A DNA stretch of 64,000 nt from Sinorhizobium sp. BG8 (GTDB taxonomy: Bacteria > Pseudomonadota > Alphaproteobacteria > Rhizobiales > Rhizobiaceae), in contig NZ_CP044012.1 of NCBI RefSeq assembly GCF_016864555.1, positions 802,501-866,500 on the forward strand, given 5' to 3'. The position numbers were made by a program, and so were the translations under genes. The first letter of the stretch is position 1, and each line of letters starts with the position of its first letter. Below, in pieces: positions 17,552 to 26,716 of this stretch. The notes under the pieces were generated by a model that ran no database searches, was not told the origin of the DNA, and saw nothing but the letters and a program-made list of their open reading frames with translations.

Positions 17552-18613
17552 TCAGCGATCGAAGCTCACATCCTGCCACGTGCCATGCCCGGGCTGCGCC
17601 AGGCAGAACCGTGCCCAGGCGCCCTCGCCCAGGCTAAAAACCATCGAAGCAAAGGTCTGCAGCGAGTAGTTTGGCGTTGCCGACATGCACAGCGGAGTGC
17701 TTTGGTCCGACAGCAGCTCGACTATCCCGTCGCTATTCCTGATATCCCCAATCCTCTCTGTCAGCGTCTGATAGCGGCGTTGCGAATTTGCTATGCGTCC
17801 GCGCGCCGTCAGCAGCTCTTGCGACATTGCATCGATATCGCTGCTCGCAAGCGGATGGTTGGTGTGGATCAGCGAACCAGCCGCCAGCTCTTCGCTGACG
17901 GCGACGCCCCCTGCCGAACATTCCAGACTGGTTATCCCCTTGAGGTCAGCCACCGCGAAGTGCTGGCCACTGGCGTGATCGAGGGATCGGAGATGCGCAA
18001 CGGCTCGATACCGGTCCTGCTGCGCCAGGGAACTTCGCATGGCAAAGGCAACGGGGATTCCTGCGGGATTGTGTCGAAGCATCAGGAGCGTGTTGACGCA
18101 AATCGCCAGTCCGGCGCGACTGATCCCCGTCAGTCCTATCAGGCCGGCCGATGTCAGCACCAGGCTTTCCGACCCCGCATCGTCACGGATCCGCAGAACC
18201 GCCTGCGAACCGTCCATGAAGTCGGGAAGATCCATGTTCTGGGCGAGAAGCGTTTCGTCCGGCCCCACAACGGCCAGGAGACTGCAACCGGGCTCAACCC
18301 GCGCGGACCCGAGGTCGTACCACCACTGCTCGTCCATGAAATTGTAGGCGGTTACGAGCGAGGGATCGACGGCCGCTCCTTCTGCGATCCCGCGAACCTC
18401 TTCGATGAGGTCCGGCATCTGCCTTTCGACCGCCTGCAAAAGGCCCGTCCCGGCGATGAAATTTCGGGCGTAGGACAGGATGTCGGGTTCGGCGGCGTCG
18501 CGCATCGTCGCCTCTTCCCAGCGCGAAAGAGCAGTGCGCACCTGCTCCCTCGCCGCCTCGCCATGTGCCCGCCCCCGCATCCGGCCGTCGCCGCTGCAAT
18601 CTATGACTGTCAT
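17552..18613 (-). CDS. C45-family autoproteolytic acyltransferase/amidohydrolase (second copy)
   Basis: This 353-residue protein has the same architecture as the protein encoded at 4368-5420. The helical block RGIAEGAAVDPSLVTAYN precedes a candidate autocatalytic cysteine, Cys110, in EPGCSLL; later blocks include HTNHPLAS. It is expected to cleave or transfer a small amide after self-processing. It converges on the plus-strand deacetylase unit. Its start is the ATG at 18613, three codons after the stop of a small upstream frame. The sequence is distant from its relative, so a different substrate is likely. Confidence 0.78.
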   Translation of the reverse strand: MTVIDCSGDGRMRGRAHGEAAREQVRTALSRWEEATMRDAAEPDILSYARNFIAGTGLLQAVERQMPDLIEEVRGIAEGAAVDPSLVTAYNFMDEQWWYDLGSARVEPGCSLLAVVGPDETLLAQNMDLPDFMDGSQAVLRIRDDAGSESLVLTSAGLIGLTGISRAGLAICVNTLLMLRHNPAGIPVAFAMRSSLAQQDRYRAVAHLRSLDHASGQHFAVADLKGITSLECSAGGVAVSEELAAGSLIHTNHPLASSDIDAMSQELLTARGRIANSQRRYQTLTERIGDIRNSDGIVELLSDQSTPLCMSATPNYSLQTFASMVFSLGEGAWARFCLAQPGHGTWQDVSFDR

Positions 18614-18619
18614 TCTGGA

Positions 18620-18748
18620 CTACCTTTCTTCGAAGACCTGAGAGAGATCCGGGGGATTGTCGCGGAGTGACCGAGAAAGTTCCTTGGCGTAGCGAATACG
18701 CCAATGGTCGTGCCAGCTTCTGCCCTCCTGCTGCATGGCCGCCCACAT
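18620..18748 (-). CDS. Possible small protein or C-terminal gene fragment
   Basis: This 42-residue frame ends six bases before the start of the second C45 gene and reads like real protein (for example AMQQEGRSWHDHWRIRYAKE). No ribosome-binding site is clear before its ATG. I do not recognise it. It may be a small coupled gene or the tail of a deleted one. The rest of the 316-bp gap between the C45 and aldehyde dehydrogenase genes shows no feature that I recognise, apart from one TACCCC half-site near 18786. Confidence 0.3.
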   Translation of the reverse strand: MWAAMQQEGRSWHDHWRIRYAKELSRSLRDNPPDLSQVFEER

Positions 18749-18929
18749 GAGCTGTACGCCGATCCCACCACGCTTGACGCGGAGCTACCCCTTTCACTTT
18801 CGGCATCTCTACGCGCTAACCGCTTGAAACGATGAAGCATTCATTTTTCGGCAAGACAAAGAGCGGAAATTCAATCGAACATCGCGTGACATCATCTTTA
18901 CGCGAGCTCCGCCGAGACCCCGCACCGAT

Positions 18930-20314
18930 TCATGCCGTACCCGTCACCTTGCGAAAGTGAACCGACTTCGGACGTGTGAGGTTGTGAAATCCGATGACGG
19001 AGAGCGATCCGCCGCGACCGGTTTCCTTGACGCCGGTCCAGCAGAGCGCCGGGTCGAGATAGTCGGCGCGGTTCATGAACACCGTGCCGGTTTCGAGATC
19101 GCGGCCGAGCCGGGCCGCACGCTCGGCGTCCTTCGTCCACAGCGACACCGTCAGCCCGTACTGGCAGTCGTTCATCAACGCCAGTGCTTGCGTATCGTCC
19201 TTGACCTTCATGATGCCGACGGCCGGGCCGAAGGTTTCCTCGCGCATGAACGCCATCGAGTGGTCGACGTCGACCAGCACCTGCGGCGCGAGGTAGGCGC
19301 CGCCGTCGTCCTGCGGGAACAGCTTCGGATCGACCAGTGCCTTCGCGCCCCTGGCCACCGCATCGGCGATCTGCTCGCGCACGCTTACCGCAAACCGCCG
19401 GCTGGCCATCGGCCCCAGCGTCGTTTCCGGGTCGAGCGGGTTGCCGAGCCGGTAGTTCGAGACCCAGGCGACCGACTTCTCCACGAAGGCGTCGTAGAGC
19501 GATTCATGGACATAGATCCGCTCGATGCCGCAGCAGCACTGGCCGGAATTGTAGGTGGCCCCGTCCATCAGCGTGTCGACGGCCGCATCGAGGTCGGCAT
19601 CCGCCATCACATAGCCCGGATCCTTGCCGCCGAGCTCGAGGCCGAGCGGCGTGAACGTCCCGGCCGCCGCCCGTTCGATCGACCGTCCTCCTTCCACCGA
19701 TCCGGTGAAGTTGACAAAGTCGAAGCTCTTCGCCGCAATCAGCGCCGCGGTCGTCTCGTGGTCGAGGAAGACGTTCTGGAACACCTCCTCCGGCACCCCG
19801 GCCTCGACGAAGGCCCGGACCATCCGCTCGCCAACCAGGATCGTCTGGCTGGCATGCTTGATGATCACCGTGTTGCCGGCCATCAGCGCCGGCGCCACCG
19901 TGTTGATCGCCGTCATGTAGGGATAGTTCCACGGCGCGATGACGAACACCACGCCATGCGGCTCGCGCTCGATGCGCCGCTCGAAGCGGTCGCTCTCCTC
20001 GATGACGATCGGCTTCAGCGAGTCCGCCGCAATCGCCGCGACATAGTTCGAACGCTCGTTGAAGCCCTTGAACTCGCCGCCATAGCGCACCGGCCGGCCC
20101 ATCTGCCAGGCGAGCTCCGGAACGACCTCGTCCACCATCTCGTTGAGCCGCGCCACCCCTTCAGCACCAGCTGCACGCGCTCCTCCAAAGGCCGCTTCGC
20201 CCACCCCTTCTGCGCCTGGCGCGCACGCGCGACAACACCCTTCGCCGCTTCAACAGGCAGGACCTGACGCTCGGCGTAAGCCGAACCGTCAACGGGGGAT
20301 ATGCATTTGATCAT
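18930..20314 (-). CDS. Aldehyde dehydrogenase family protein (frameshifted)
   Basis: This NAD(P)-dependent aldehyde dehydrogenase has the glutamate block LELGGKDPG, the cysteine region NSGQCCCGIER and the cofactor block FTGSVEGG. The first 53 residues are in one frame (ATG 20314, ending VQLVLKG). The remainder (VARLNEMVDEVV onward) is in another, with the break at the CCCC run 20156-20159. One more G on the coding strand restores a normal protein of about 460 residues. It is the last gene of the second transport operon and may oxidise an aldehyde from amine breakdown. The break is probably a sequencing undercall. Confidence 0.82.
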
Positions 20315-20376
20315 GGGGACAACGCTTTCCTTGTTCGCTCGTCTATCGATACGTCAAGGCACGTCCCATCGAATAT

Positions 20377-20389
20377 ACCCCTCTAGGGT
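20377..20389. promoter_or_regulatory. ACCC-N5-GGGT inverted repeat upstream of aldehyde dehydrogenase
   Basis: ACCCCTCTAGGGT followed by AGT, 63-75 bp upstream of the aldehyde dehydrogenase start. It matches the site at 2864 at 14 of 16 positions from ACCC through AGT, which suggests a shared regulator. This also suggests the aldehyde dehydrogenase has its own promoter within the minus-strand unit. Confidence 0.4.
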
Positions 20390-20511
20390 AGTCTGTCTTC
20401 GACCTCGTTAGTGTGTCGGGTTCCGTACCGATCCCAGCCCAAAACCGAAACACGCCGGGACTGTCTGCCCCGGCGCTTCCCGCACTTCAAACGCTTACGA
20501 CAGGCCGCGTT

Positions 20512-22050
20512 CTAGATGGAAAGATTTCCGATCACGCGCACCCGAACACGCAGCGGATTGCCTGGGATGTAGGAGAGTGGGGTGTCCTCGACATCGAGGA
20601 GGTCGAGCGTCGCCGGGTCGGCCCCCGCTTCGATCGCTCGGCTTTCGGCGAGCCGCCGTGCGGTGGCAATGGCAGTTTCGCGGTCGATATCATAGAAAAT
20701 CTGATCGATCTCGCCACTGACCTGCGCCATGGCCGCACCGACTGCATTGGCCACGCCTGCGTTCTTCACCTTGATGACGCGCGAGATGCCGGGCAAACGG
20801 TCCGGCACCAGCGCGGCACCACCGCCAACGGCGATCACCGGCACCTCCGCGGCACTCGTCTTCATGCGGTCGACAAGATCGGCCAGCCTGTCATGAACCC
20901 ACCCGTCCACACGCGCGACAAGCTCGCCGTCGATGTCCTCGACGAGGGATGGTTCGCCGAAGGCCATGCGCTCGAGCTTCACAGCGACGTCGGTGAGCGT
21001 CAGAGTATCGCCGCCTTTTACCCGGGCCTTTTCGGATATCCGGTAGCCGACGCTTTCCGGACCGATGCGATGTGCATCGTCGTGTACGATGGTACCGCCG
21101 CCAAGGGCGATCGCGACCACGTCCGGCATGCGGAAGAAGGTCGAGACGCCACCGATATCCACCTTGGAATTGGCTTCGCGCGGGAAGCCGCCGTTGATGA
21201 AGCCGGCGTCCGTCGTCGTGCCGCCGACATCGAGCACGATCGCTTCGTCGATGCCGGACAGCATGCGCGCGCCGCGCATGCTGTTGGTCGGCCCCGAGGC
21301 GAAGCAGAGGACGGGAAACCGTGCCGCATGGCCGGACTGCATGACAGTTCCGTCGTTCTGCGTCAGGAAGAGCGGCGCATCCGCGCCGCTTTCGGCAATA
21401 GCCCTTTCGAACGCCGCGACCGTCTCGCGGGCGAGCGAATGGAGCGCGCTGTTGAGAATGGTGGCGTTCTCCCGCTCGATCAGCCCGATCCGACCAAGCT
21501 GGCAGGAAAGCGTGATGGAAACCTTCGGCGCCACTTCGCGCAGGATCGAAGCCGCTTCCTCCTCGCAGGCAGAGGTGACCGGCGAGAATACGGCAGTGAT
21601 CGCTGCAGCCTTGACGCCGCTATCGCGGATTTCGCGGGCGACTTCGTACATCCGCTCGCGGTCGAAGGGTACGATCGGACGGCCGTCAAACTCATGGCCT
21701 CCTTCAATGAGGAAGACTGGTCCCTCCACCCGGTCGCGCAGATCTTTCGGCCAGGCCTGCATCGGCACGATGCTGGACGCGGACGGCAAGCCGATGCGCA
21801 CCACAGCCACCTTCGAGAGGCCCCGTCGTTCGATGACCGCATTGGTGAAATGCGTCGTACCGATCATGATGGCGCGGATGTCGCCGGCCGCCCCGGCATC
21901 GTCGCCCGACAGGATGTGGGACATTGCCGTACGGATGCCAGTCGTCACATCAGTGGTGGTCGCCGTCTTGATCGAGCGCAGGATGCGTTCGCCATCGAGC
22001 AGCACCGCATCCGTGTTGGTGCCCCCGACATCAATCCCGATCCGTTTCAT
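20512..22050 (-). CDS. Hydantoinase/oxoprolinase family protein, HyuA-like (short form)
   Basis: This 512-residue protein of the ASKHA-fold hydantoinase A/oxoprolinase group starts with the nucleotide-binding block GIDVGGTNTDAVLL. Internal blocks VLDVGGTTTDAGF and AVGGGAALVPD are the matching phosphate motifs. Family members open cyclic amides such as hydantoins or 5-oxoproline using ATP. It is shorter than full HyuA (near 680) and there is no HyuB gene. Instead its start overlaps the stop of a DUF917 gene, a pairing seen in other bacteria. Substrate activation for ring opening is inferred. Confidence 0.87.
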   Translation of the reverse strand: MKRIGIDVGGTNTDAVLLDGERILRSIKTATTTDVTTGIRTAMSHILSGDDAGAAGDIRAIMIGTTHFTNAVIERRGLSKVAVVRIGLPSASSIVPMQAWPKDLRDRVEGPVFLIEGGHEFDGRPIVPFDRERMYEVAREIRDSGVKAAAITAVFSPVTSACEEEAASILREVAPKVSITLSCQLGRIGLIERENATILNSALHSLARETVAAFERAIAESGADAPLFLTQNDGTVMQSGHAARFPVLCFASGPTNSMRGARMLSGIDEAIVLDVGGTTTDAGFINGGFPREANSKVDIGGVSTFFRMPDVVAIALGGGTIVHDDAHRIGPESVGYRISEKARVKGGDTLTLTDVAVKLERMAFGEPSLVEDIDGELVARVDGWVHDRLADLVDRMKTSAAEVPVIAVGGGAALVPDRLPGISRVIKVKNAGVANAVGAAMAQVSGEIDQIFYDIDRETAIATARRLAESRAIEAGADPATLDLLDVEDTPLSYIPGNPLRVRVRVIGNLSI

Positions 22051-23129
22051 TCCACGGTCTCCGCAAAGGGCTGGTAGTCGAAATCAAAGCCGAAGGCCCT
22101 GGGCCCGACGGCGGCGAGTCCCTGCGGGCTCGTCATGATGGGGTCGGCGGGAAGCGCAATCACCGAAACGCGCTGGCCGTAGCGCAGAACTTCCGTGCCG
22201 ATCGCCTCGGCACTCTCCTCGTCGAGAACAGTGATCAGATCCGGCACGCAGGCGATCATTCGACCGTCGAGACGCGCGACGGAAAATTCGTTCTGGAAGT
22301 CGATCTCGAGGGTCCGGCCATCGTAGGTGCCGCGGCCGGTGAGCAACGCCCGGCCGCGAACGAAACCGTCCGTTGTGCGCCGGGAGACGTCCTGGACCTT
22401 GCCTGTGAAAAGAAGCGCACCCTTTTCGACTGCAAGCACGGCGTTAACCGGATCGCTGCCGTCACGGCGGGAAGCCAGAACGGCATTGCCGATGCGCAAT
22501 GCGCGGCCGACGGAATTGAGGATTGCATGGTCCTTCACCTCCCGTCCGGAGCGCGGTGCGGCGCACGTACCGGCGATGGAACCGAGTTCCACCACTGCCT
22601 TGCGGCCGATGCGCTCGATCCGTTCGGCATTCTCCGCATCGGGGATAAGAACCGCATTGTTGCGGATGTCCGCGATGGCAAAGGGCGCGATCGACAGTCC
22701 GCGGATTGCGAAGCTCGCCATCTGGGCCTCCGGAAAGGCGCGCCCCATGGTGTCGGCATCCACGACGGGAAGCCCGAGTTCCATGCCGACTAGCATGGCG
22801 AAAAAGGCATTCTCGCCACCGATTTCGATCGACATGATCGCGTCGAACGGTTTGCCGCAATGGGCTTCCATCATTCGCACCGCCTTGCAGATGGCGACGG
22901 GTTCGGGAAGCCTTTCCTTCGTGACGAGCGGAGCGCCCATGATACAGACGACGGCTACGCGCGCGTCGTCGGCAAGTTCTTGCGGGTCGAGCAGTCGGAC
23001 ACGCCGGCCGCTCCGATAGTCCGCCTGGGCGCACATGAGTTCCAGATGCGGGTGGTTTCCCCCACCGGTACCGAGAACGCCCGCGCCGATCGCGAGCGCC
23101 TCCAGTTCGTCGAATTCGAGTTCACGCAT
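22047..23129 (-). CDS. DUF917 domain protein
   Basis: This 360-residue protein matches the DUF917 family, whose reaction is not established. The N-terminal glycine-rich block GVLGTGGGNHPHLEL is characteristic. ATG at 23129 is chosen over an upstream in-frame start because AGGCGG lies 7 bases before it. Its stop overlaps the HyuA-like start by ATGA, so the two proteins are made together and may form a complex, with DUF917 possibly standing in for HyuB. It follows the PotA-like gene by 20 bp. Confidence 0.85.
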   Translation of the reverse strand: MRELEFDELEALAIGAGVLGTGGGNHPHLELMCAQADYRSGRRVRLLDPQELADDARVAVVCIMGAPLVTKERLPEPVAICKAVRMMEAHCGKPFDAIMSIEIGGENAFFAMLVGMELGLPVVDADTMGRAFPEAQMASFAIRGLSIAPFAIADIRNNAVLIPDAENAERIERIGRKAVVELGSIAGTCAAPRSGREVKDHAILNSVGRALRIGNAVLASRRDGSDPVNAVLAVEKGALLFTGKVQDVSRRTTDGFVRGRALLTGRGTYDGRTLEIDFQNEFSVARLDGRMIACVPDLITVLDEESAEAIGTEVLRYGQRVSVIALPADPIMTSPQGLAAVGPRAFGFDFDYQPFAETVE

Positions 23130-23149
23130 TCTTATCCGCCTTGAAGTGT

Positions 23150-24226
23150 TTACCGGTCGACCAGCCAGGACCGCGAGCCGTCCCACGAGAATGTCACCCG
23201 CGTACCGCGTACCGGCGGCTCCCCGAGCGCCGGTTCATGGGCGACTATCGTTGCACCATCCGGCAGACGTCCGACAATTTGCTGGACGGCGCCGGAAAAC
23301 AGCACTTCCGTCACCTCCGCCTCCAGGCGGCACGAGCCTGCCGCAGGGGCCGGCGCGGTCGAGACAATCTCCGGGCGAACCACCAGCGACACTTTGCTCC
23401 CCACCGGGCGGGCGCCGACAAGCTCGGCACTGACCCCGGCAAGGGCCGTCCCGCGCCACAGCAGTGCGCCACCGGCGCCGACCTCCGTATCGATCAGGTT
23501 GGCTCCGCCGACAAAGTCGGCGACGAACCCGCTCGCGGGTCGTCGGTAGAGTGTCTCCGGGGCGTCGAACTGCTCGATCCGGCCGCCATTCATCACCGCG
23601 ATGCGGTCGGAGAGCGTCAGTGCCTCCTCCTGGTCGTGGGTGACGGCAATAAAGGTGAGGCCCAGTTCGCGATGGATCTTCTTCAGCTCCGTCTGCATCT
23701 GCTTCCTGAGCTTCATGTCCAGCGCCCCGAGCGGCTCGTCCAGCAGCAGCACGGCCGGACGCACGACAAGCGCCCGCCCGAGCGCGACGCGTTGCGCCTG
23801 ACCGCCAGAGATCTCACTGACGCGGCGATTGCCGAAACCCTTGAGGTTGATCAGTTCGAGCATTTCGTCGACACGCTGCGCGATCTCACGTCGGTCGATG
23901 CGGCGCATCCGCAAGCCGAAGGCGACGTTCTCGGCGACGGTCCGGTGCGGGAAGAGCGCGTAATCCTGGAAGACCATCGCAGTGTCGCGCTTGTAGGGAG
24001 GCAGACCCGTCACCGACTTGCCGGAGATGCGCACATCTCCATTCGTCGGGTCGGCAAAGCCGCTGATCATCCGCAGGAGCGTGGACTTCCCGCAGCCGCT
24101 CGGGCCTAGGATAGTGACAAACTCACCGTCGCCGACGGTCATTGACACATCGCGGATGGCAACCGCATCGCCATATGTCTTGGTGATGCGGTCAAGCTCG
24201 ACGGCGTGGGAAACGGTGTCATTCAT
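23150..24226 (-). CDS. ABC transporter ATP-binding protein, PotA-like (second system)
   Basis: This 358-residue nucleotide-binding subunit has Walker A (GPSGCGKST), signature (ISGGQAQR), Walker B (VLLLDEPLGALD) and the switch histidine in VTHDQEEA. The C-terminal TOBE domain is complete, unlike that of the first-system ATPase as sequenced. ATG at 24226 overlaps the stop of the PotC-like gene by ATGA and is preferred over an upstream start. It energises the second importer, whose gene order is D-(racemase)-B-C-A. Confidence 0.92.
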   Translation of the reverse strand: MNDTVSHAVELDRITKTYGDAVAIRDVSMTVGDGEFVTILGPSGCGKSTLLRMISGFADPTNGDVRISGKSVTGLPPYKRDTAMVFQDYALFPHRTVAENVAFGLRMRRIDRREIAQRVDEMLELINLKGFGNRRVSEISGGQAQRVALGRALVVRPAVLLLDEPLGALDMKLRKQMQTELKKIHRELGLTFIAVTHDQEEALTLSDRIAVMNGGRIEQFDAPETLYRRPASGFVADFVGGANLIDTEVGAGGALLWRGTALAGVSAELVGARPVGSKVSLVVRPEIVSTAPAPAAGSCRLEAEVTEVLFSGAVQQIVGRLPDGATIVAHEPALGEPPVRGTRVTFSWDGSRSWLVDR

Positions 24227-25050
24227 GCGGATTTGACTTTGCTTGTGCGGCGCGTTTGGCGGATGACCCAAAGCTGCGAAACGACGCTCAGGAGCAGCGT
24301 CACGATGATGATGACAGACGACAAGGCGTAGACCTTCGGGGAAATGACCTGGCGAAGAGAGGTCCAGATCGTGATCGGCAAGGTCTCCGTGAACCCGGCC
24401 ACGAACCAGGCCACAAGGAATTCGCCAAAGGCATCAGTGAAGGCCAGCATGAACACCGAGATCAGCGCGGGCCGCATCAGGGGCAGGACGATCTCCCGGA
24501 ACGCGACGAATTCGTTCGCTCCGAGATTCATTGCCGCCTCGATGTAACTCCTGCGAAAACCCAGAAAACGCGAATAGAGGATCAGGGTCGCGTAACTGGA
24601 GGTGATAGTCGTGTGGGCCAGTATGATTGCCGGCTCTCCGACCATGTCCGGTGCGGCGCGCAACAGGATGACGAGGCCGAGGCCAAGCACGAGTTGTGGG
24701 AGCACGACAGGCCCGAGCACCAGGCACATGACGATGGACTTGAAGCGCATCGGCAGCCAGGCGAGCACCATGGCCGCGGGCATGGCCAGCAGCGTGGAGA
24801 GGACGGCGGAGATGATGGCCAGCCGGAGGCTGGTCAGGAGCGAGCCCACGAGCTTGGCGTCGTTCAGCCCCTCGGCGAACCAACGCGTCGTCAAAGCGTC
24901 CAGGGGAAGGCCGGGGATTTGCTTGGTATCGAAGGCAAACAGGATGATGACCGCGATCGGCAGGTAGAGGAACAGGTAGATCGCGACCGCATAGAGACTG
25001 AGGAGCCCCTGGGACCCCTTGAGGCTCGGGAAGGAGACGCGCCTGCTCAT
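24223..25050 (-). CDS. ABC transporter permease, PotC-like (second system)
   Basis: This 275-residue permease has about six membrane segments and the docking loop block EAAMNLGANEFVAFREIVLP. Its start overlaps the stop of the PotB-like gene, and its stop overlaps the start of the ATPase gene. It is part of the importer encoded at 23150-27850 and is only distantly similar to the first-system PotC, which suggests separate acquisition or old duplication. Confidence 0.9.
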   Translation of the reverse strand: MSRRVSFPSLKGSQGLLSLYAVAIYLFLYLPIAVIILFAFDTKQIPGLPLDALTTRWFAEGLNDAKLVGSLLTSLRLAIISAVLSTLLAMPAAMVLAWLPMRFKSIVMCLVLGPVVLPQLVLGLGLVILLRAAPDMVGEPAIILAHTTITSSYATLILYSRFLGFRRSYIEAAMNLGANEFVAFREIVLPLMRPALISVFMLAFTDAFGEFLVAWFVAGFTETLPITIWTSLRQVISPKVYALSSVIIIVTLLLSVVSQLWVIRQTRRTSKVKSA

Positions 25051-25955
25051 AGTTTTTCACCACTCGCCTGGCGGAACCACTTCATCGAAAAGGCAAGCAG
25101 CAGGAACACCATGCAGAGCAGGACAATGGCAATCGCCGCTCCGGCCGGCCAATCGAGACGGCGCTGGAACTGGTCCTGGATGATCTGCGACAGCATGAGT
25201 TGCTTCCCACCGCCGAGCAGGGCCGGCGTGACAAACTCACCGATGCCGAAGATGAAACAGAAAACCGCGCCGACGATCAGTCCCGGAAGTGAAAGCGGTA
25301 GAGTCACTTCCAAGAATGCGCGCACTGGTCCGGCATTCAGGTCCTTGGCCGCGGCAATCCAGTTGTCCTCGATTGCATCGATCGAGGCATAGAGCGGCAA
25401 GACATAGAGCGGCAGATAGGCGTAGATGAGCCCGATGCCGGTCGCGACCGGCGAATAGAGCAGGAAGCCGACCGGCTCATCGACAAGGCCGATCGAGATC
25501 AGTGCCTGATTGACGACGCCGTTTTCGCCGAGCAGCAGCCGCCAGGCGGCAACGCGCATGACGATACTTATCCAGAAGGGCGCGATGACCGCGACCAGCA
25601 GGATATTCTTCATCCAGCCGGACTTCTTGGCGATGAAGTAGGCGATCGGATAGGCGAGCACGGCACAGGCGATCGTCACGAAGGCGGCGGTCTCGATCGA
25701 CAGTGCCAGCGCCCGCCAGATTGCGGCGTTGGCGAAGACGGCCCGGTAGTTGTCGAGCGTGAAGTCCGGCACCATGCGATAGCTTTGCGTGCGCCAGAAG
25801 CTGATGACGAAGACCAGAAGGACCGGGAGGACGAAGAAGACGGATTGCCAGAGAATCAGCGGCGCCAGGCCCGCCGCAGCGAACAGTCGCTGTCGGCGAT
25901 TGGTCCGCCCCGCCCCGGCGACAAGGGGCTGACCTCGGGTCTCGGCGACAGCCAT
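25047..25955 (-). CDS. ABC transporter permease, PotB-like (second system)
   Basis: This 302-residue permease has about six membrane segments and the docking block AAKDLNAGPVRAFLEVTLPL. ATG at 25955 is chosen, with AGG eight bases upstream; GTG at 25958, which overlaps the racemase stop as GTGA, is an alternative one codon earlier. It follows the racemase gene directly, so an enzyme gene interrupts the transport genes of this operon. Confidence 0.9.
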   Translation of the reverse strand: MAVAETRGQPLVAGAGRTNRRQRLFAAAGLAPLILWQSVFFVLPVLLVFVISFWRTQSYRMVPDFTLDNYRAVFANAAIWRALALSIETAAFVTIACAVLAYPIAYFIAKKSGWMKNILLVAVIAPFWISIVMRVAAWRLLLGENGVVNQALISIGLVDEPVGFLLYSPVATGIGLIYAYLPLYVLPLYASIDAIEDNWIAAAKDLNAGPVRAFLEVTLPLSLPGLIVGAVFCFIFGIGEFVTPALLGGGKQLMLSQIIQDQFQRRLDWPAGAAIAIVLLCMVFLLLAFSMKWFRQASGEKL

Positions 25956-26686
25956 CACGCGAACCTGTACTCGCTGCGAGCGAAGGCCGGCTTCGGGTAG
26001 GCAGCCTTGGAATGGCTGAGCCCGGTTGCCACCATGGCCCGCGCGAAATGCAGCGCCACCTTACCCGGGTCGATGACCGGAATGTAATAGCCGAAATGCT
26101 TCTGCAGTGCTTCCTCAATGGTCAAAGCCATGTCGAAACCGGTCCCGGTGCAGCCCATTACGAAGGACTCGGCGCCGTCCCTCTCGACGCTGTCGATGCA
26201 TTCCGAAATGATGTGGCCGAGATGGGTTTCGTTGAGCTCCATCACACTCGCATCCGCCGAGCGCACCGAGGCGAGGCTGGACGAGAGGCCATAGTGGCTT
26301 ACCGTCCGGCGGATCAGCGAGAAGAACGGCTTTTCCGTAATAACGACGGTAAACCGCGTCGACAGCATTGCCGCCATGTGCAGGGCAGCCTCGCCTTCGC
26401 CAACGATCGGGATCGAAACCAGTTCACGGGCGCCGACGAGCCCAGGATCGGTGAAGCAGGCGATCGTGCAGGCGTCCACGCCATCGGCCTCGGCCTCCCG
26501 CGCGAGCCGCATGACCTCGGGTGCCGCCAGCGTGGAATCAAAGGCGCATTCGATCGAAGATGTGCCGCGCTTCAGCGGCACCGCCGATATGGTGACGCCA
26601 TCGCCGGCAAACGATCGGTATTCCTTCTCCGCCTTCCCGACGAGCTCGTCGCTTTCGAGAACCGGAACGATAACGCGGATATGCAT
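25955..26686 (-). CDS. Asp/Glu/hydantoin racemase family protein
   Basis: This 243-residue cytoplasmic enzyme has the two-cysteine layout of the racemase family: Cys73 and Cys77 in DACTIACFTD, and Cys179 in FVMGCTGTGFD. Family members invert amino acids, hydantoins or allantoin by proton transfer between paired cysteines. ATG at 26686 is chosen because AGGAG lies 8 bases upstream. It lies between the binding-protein and permease genes. With a HyuA-like gene in the same operon, a hydantoin- or ureide-type substrate is a reasonable inference. A decarboxylase or isomerase relative is possible. Confidence 0.85.
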   Translation of the reverse strand: MHIRVIVPVLESDELVGKAEKEYRSFAGDGVTISAVPLKRGTSSIECAFDSTLAAPEVMRLAREAEADGVDACTIACFTDPGLVGARELVSIPIVGEGEAALHMAAMLSTRFTVVITEKPFFSLIRRTVSHYGLSSSLASVRSADASVMELNETHLGHIISECIDSVERDGAESFVMGCTGTGFDMALTIEEALQKHFGYYIPVIDPGKVALHFARAMVATGLSHSKAAYPKPAFARSEYRFA

Positions 26687-26716
26687 AAGCTGTGCTCCTT
26701 CAGAAAACGCCAAAGC

